Positions 31,454 to 33,684 of a DNA stretch of 33,684 bases are shown piece after piece (the stretch's first letter is position 1; every line of letters starts with the position of its first letter). The notes beneath the pieces were generated by a model, which was not told the DNA's origin, did no database searches, and saw nothing but the letters and a program-made list of their open reading frames with translations. The stretch comes from a bacterium BMS3Abin06 (lineage in GTDB: Bacteria > Nitrospirota > Thermodesulfovibrionia > UBA6902). The translations under genes were made by a program, and so were the position numbers. Where the stretch lies: the NCBI GenBank assembly GCA_002897895.1, contig BDSY01000044.1:1-33684 (forward strand), given 5' to 3'.

Positions 31454-31466
31454 CCGGAAGTTCCGG
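31454..31466. promoter_or_regulatory. 13-bp palindrome upstream of the minus-strand cytochrome
   Basis: CCGGAA-G-TTCCGG is a perfect inverted repeat about 70 bases upstream of the cytochrome start (31383) and 12 bases from the MITE. It may be an operator. The rest of the 31384-31684 gap holds the MITE and AT-rich sequence with no gene. Confidence 0.3.
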
Positions 31467-31478
31467 GTTTAGTATAAA

Positions 31479-31621
31479 GAGGCTCTTGCAAAAGTCCCTT
31501 CAAAATAACCTGTGCCGTCATACCCGTGAAAACGGGTATCCAGAAGTCTTTGTTTTTTAAAGAACCTGGATTCCCGATTACTACCTCGGGAATGACACAA
31601 CAAGATTTTTGCAAGAGCCTC
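31479..31621 (-). mobile_element. 143-bp MITE-like element, copy 3 (inverted)
   Basis: Same length and ends as the other two copies (GAGGCTCTTGCAAAAGTC at 31479-31496, with the matching end at 31604-31621), but with the internal sequence in the opposite orientation. It is flanked by TAAA on both sides (31475-31478 and 31622-31625). It carries more substitutions than copies 1 and 2 share with each other. It lies between two divergent genes. Confidence 0.88.
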
Positions 31622-31684
31622 TAAAAAAATAATTATAAAAAATCGCATTTATCTTTATTCACTCAATGGGTTAATATATTCATT

Positions 31685-32128
31685 ATGATCATCGCTGTTA
31701 TCGGAGCCGGCTCCTGTGACAAGGAAATATACGGCATAGCTGAAGAAGTCGGGAGGCTCATTGCCCGGAAAGGAGACATCCTTGTTACCGGCGGTCTTGG
31801 GGGAGTTATGGAGGCTGCATCAAAAGGGGCAAAGGAGGCAGGCGGCATTACAGTCGGCATACTCCCGGGTTTCAGCAAAGAAGAAGCAAATAATTACCTA
31901 ACCGTCCCGATAATCACTGGGCTGAGTCATGCGAGGAATATAATAATTGCAAGGTCGGCGGATGCATTAATTGCTGTTTCAGGAGGGTACGGCACACTTT
32001 CGGAAATCGCTGTCGCTCTAAAGCTCGGCAAGCCGGTGGCAGGAATAAAAACGTGGGATAATATTGAAGGAGTAATTAAAGTAAATTCCCCGGAAGAGGC
32101 AATCCGGAAGATTTCAGAATCAAAATGA
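31685..32128 (+). CDS. TIGR00725-family Rossmann-fold protein (LOG/DprA-like)
   Basis: A 147-residue single-domain protein. IIAVIGAGSCDKE opens a Rossmann fold. VTGGLGGVMEAASKGA (34-49), SHARN (81-85) and SGGYGTLSE (99-107) correspond to the nucleotide-binding motifs of the lysine-decarboxylase-like/LOG superfamily, whose usual form is PGGxGTxxE. TIGR00725 members are small and of uncertain function; they may bind or hydrolyse a nucleotide. It is not obviously connected to the cytochromes and converges on the radical SAM gene with 15 bases between stops. Confidence 0.88.
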   Translation: MIIAVIGAGSCDKEIYGIAEEVGRLIARKGDILVTGGLGGVMEAASKGAKEAGGITVGILPGFSKEEANNYLTVPIITGLSHARNIIIARSADALIAVSGGYGTLSEIAVALKLGKPVAGIKTWDNIEGVIKVNSPEEAIRKISESK

Positions 32129-32143
32129 GATGGAGAGGCTTTG

Positions 32144-33619
32144 TCATGATGTGTATGCATAGTCATTGTAGGCCATTAATGTCAGGATAGTCGATATCCT
32201 GACGCGTTTGCTGAATACCTTCGGCAATATCCTGAGTATGAATGCGGATCTTTTCAGGTTAAGGGAAAAAAGAAGGGTGCAGAGGCGTAAAGCAAAGAGA
32301 AGGCGGTATTTAAACCTGATAGGGTCTGTTTCATTTGAATGCCCCCAGAAGTCGATGTCCCGGTAGTATTTGAGCTTTTTATAAATAGAGTCAAAAGAAT
32401 AAATATCCCTGATTACTTTTTTATGCCCGGCCAGCAATTCCTCCGGGGTCATGAGAGAAGGGGCGAAGACAACATTTTTTGCGTCGTATTTACTCCAGTC
32501 TTTGTGGATAATACGGCCCTCTTCTTCAAGACGTTTAAAAAGCTTTGTGCCGGGGAAAGGTGTGAGGATATTAATTAACGGCATTAAAAGGCGGGTCTCA
32601 TCAATAAATCCGGTCAGTTCATCAAATGAAGACTCTGAATCAAAATCATATCCCAGTATGAATGAGCCGTGAACCAGTATCCCGCATGATTGTATCTTTT
32701 TTATTGCCTCAATATAGTCATGTCTTTGATTTACCCCCTTATCCATACGGGAGAGATTTTTTTCAGATACGGATTCAAGCCCGATCAGGACAGCGCCGCA
32801 TCCGCTCTCTTTCATCAACCTGAGGAGCTCATCCTCACGGGAGATATTTATTGAGGCCTGGCATGACCAGTTGAGGTTGTATGGTTTTAATGCCGTAAAG
32901 AGCTCACGGGCAAACTTCCTGTTTGCAATAATATTGTCATCAGCAAAAAAAATAGACTTTTTCTTATACCCGGCACTTGAACCATTAATATCCCTGATCT
33001 CTTTTATGACCTGCTTAATTGTTTTATTCCTGATCATCCGGCCGTCAAATGCATATACTGAACAAAACTCACAATGAAACGGACAGCCTTTTGTGGTCTG
33101 AACGATATCCGCGAAGTATCTGTCCATTGAAAGAGGCAGTCTGACCGGGACAGGAGAAACTGTCAGGTCGGCTTTTTTATCAGCCCTGTATATCTTTTTC
33201 AGACCACCATTCCGTGCATCCTGCAAAAGAATATGCCAGACCTTTTCAGCCTCGCCAACTACCACGGCATCGCTGTATTGAAGGGCTTCTTCAGTACACA
33301 TTGAGGGATGTATGCCTCCCATAACGGTCTTTACACCTCTCTGCCGGAAGGATTCAGCTATACTGTAAGCCCTTTTTGCAAACATGGTCCTGACACTGAT
33401 CCCTGCCAGGTCCGCATTCCAGCCATAATCGATTTCTTCTATGTTTTCATCGAACACCCTGATTTCATGTTCCGGGGGGGTCAGGGAGACTAATGTGGGC
33501 ACAGCAAGAAGGTATGAAAAGTACTTTTTTGAAAGGAGAAACCGGGAGAAAAAATTATAATCATAAAAACTCTTTTCCCTCTCAGAACTGTTTTTTGGAA
33601 TGACCAGTGCTATTTTCAT
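32144..33619 (-). CDS. B12-binding-domain radical SAM protein
   Basis: A 491-residue enzyme. Residues 1-130 resemble the cobalamin-binding Rossmann domain (MKIALVIPKN, then DLAGISVRT, VMGGIHPSMCTEEAL and AVVVGEAEKVW). The radical SAM core begins at TTKGCPFHCEFCSVYAF, with the 4Fe-4S cysteines C179, C183 and C186. VLIGLESVSEKNLSRMDKG and FILGYDFDSESSFDE follow. The C-terminal 110 residues resemble the DUF4070-type tail. Family members methylate unactivated carbons or rearrange lipids and other metabolites. Some hopanoid methylases have this layout, but I cannot assign the substrate. Confidence 0.9.
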   Translation of the reverse strand: MKIALVIPKNSSEREKSFYDYNFFSRFLLSKKYFSYLLAVPTLVSLTPPEHEIRVFDENIEEIDYGWNADLAGISVRTMFAKRAYSIAESFRQRGVKTVMGGIHPSMCTEEALQYSDAVVVGEAEKVWHILLQDARNGGLKKIYRADKKADLTVSPVPVRLPLSMDRYFADIVQTTKGCPFHCEFCSVYAFDGRMIRNKTIKQVIKEIRDINGSSAGYKKKSIFFADDNIIANRKFARELFTALKPYNLNWSCQASINISREDELLRLMKESGCGAVLIGLESVSEKNLSRMDKGVNQRHDYIEAIKKIQSCGILVHGSFILGYDFDSESSFDELTGFIDETRLLMPLINILTPFPGTKLFKRLEEEGRIIHKDWSKYDAKNVVFAPSLMTPEELLAGHKKVIRDIYSFDSIYKKLKYYRDIDFWGHSNETDPIRFKYRLLFALRLCTLLFSLNLKRSAFILRILPKVFSKRVRISTILTLMAYNDYAYTS

Positions 33620-33644
33620 ATAATCTATTTGTGATTACTCAATC

Positions 33645-33684
33645 GCAGGCACAAAATATCAAAGGCGCAAAGGTACAAAGTGGC
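33645..33684. repeat. GGCACAAA-type repeat, cut by the right edge
   Basis: CAGGCACAAAATATCAAAGG and the following CGCAAAGG and TACAAAGTGG resemble the modules of the inverted repeat at 22754-22886, including its CAAAGTG ending. It is located upstream of the radical SAM gene and incomplete. Confidence 0.5.

Noticed and set aside
32181..32203. Perfect 9-bp stem GTCAGGATA/TATCCTGAC as a terminator
   Set aside because: It lies within the coding sequence of the radical SAM gene near its 3' end and has no T-run.

Overview
The window looks like a chromosomal segment of a Gram-negative, probably anaerobic bacterium. The evidence is several lipoprotein signal peptides, a large outer-membrane beta-barrel, an ABC-type polysaccharide exporter and five multiheme c-type cytochromes with paired CXXCH motifs. 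The gene style fits Nitrospirota or Desulfobacterota, but nothing here fixes the taxon.

Positions 1-14000 hold a surface-polysaccharide locus, mostly on the minus strand. In transcription order it has a winged-helix regulator (13991), Wzm permease (13141), Wzt ATPase (11625), sulfotransferase, methyltransferase, WbqC-like protein, a second sulfotransferase, a DegT-type sugar aminotransferase and three GT2 glycosyltransferases. A GT4 glycosyltransferase (1436-2587, plus strand) converges on the last of these, and a DPM1-like GT2 follows (585-1271, minus strand). Wzm is visibly GC-richer than the genes downstream of it. A four-helix-bundle gene flanked by 7-bp repeats sits between wzm and wzt, and a deleted relative lies upstream of wzm. 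The left edge carries a 5'-truncated D12-class DNA adenine methylase.

Positions 14500-31400 hold an envelope electron-transfer locus. The plus-strand genes are an NHL beta-propeller, a YVTN beta-propeller lipoprotein, a 749-residue beta-barrel porin, two small CsgG/LpoB/GNA1162-like lipoproteins, a TonB-shaped rod protein with two CsgG-like domains, a double-parvulin lipoprotein, and cytochromes with 26, 16, 7 and 8 predicted hemes. A fifth cytochrome (7 CXXCH plus one CXCH) converges on them. Together they encode about 65 heme sites beside a porin, a foldase and a set of secretion- or assembly-like lipoproteins. I infer a porin-cytochrome conduit or an exported cytochrome assembly of a type I do not recognise as described.

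Positions 31400-33684 hold a TIGR00725-type Rossmann protein and a B12-binding radical SAM enzyme.

Two repeat families run through the window. One is a 143-bp MITE-like element present three times (427-569, 14068-14210, 31479-31621), each with about 18-bp terminal inverted repeats and its own 4-bp target duplication. The other is a set of degenerate arrays with an exact 7-bp period but different unit sequences. They sit between genes, across start codons and inside signal-peptide coding sequence, mainly in the electron-transfer locus and around the four-helix-bundle genes.
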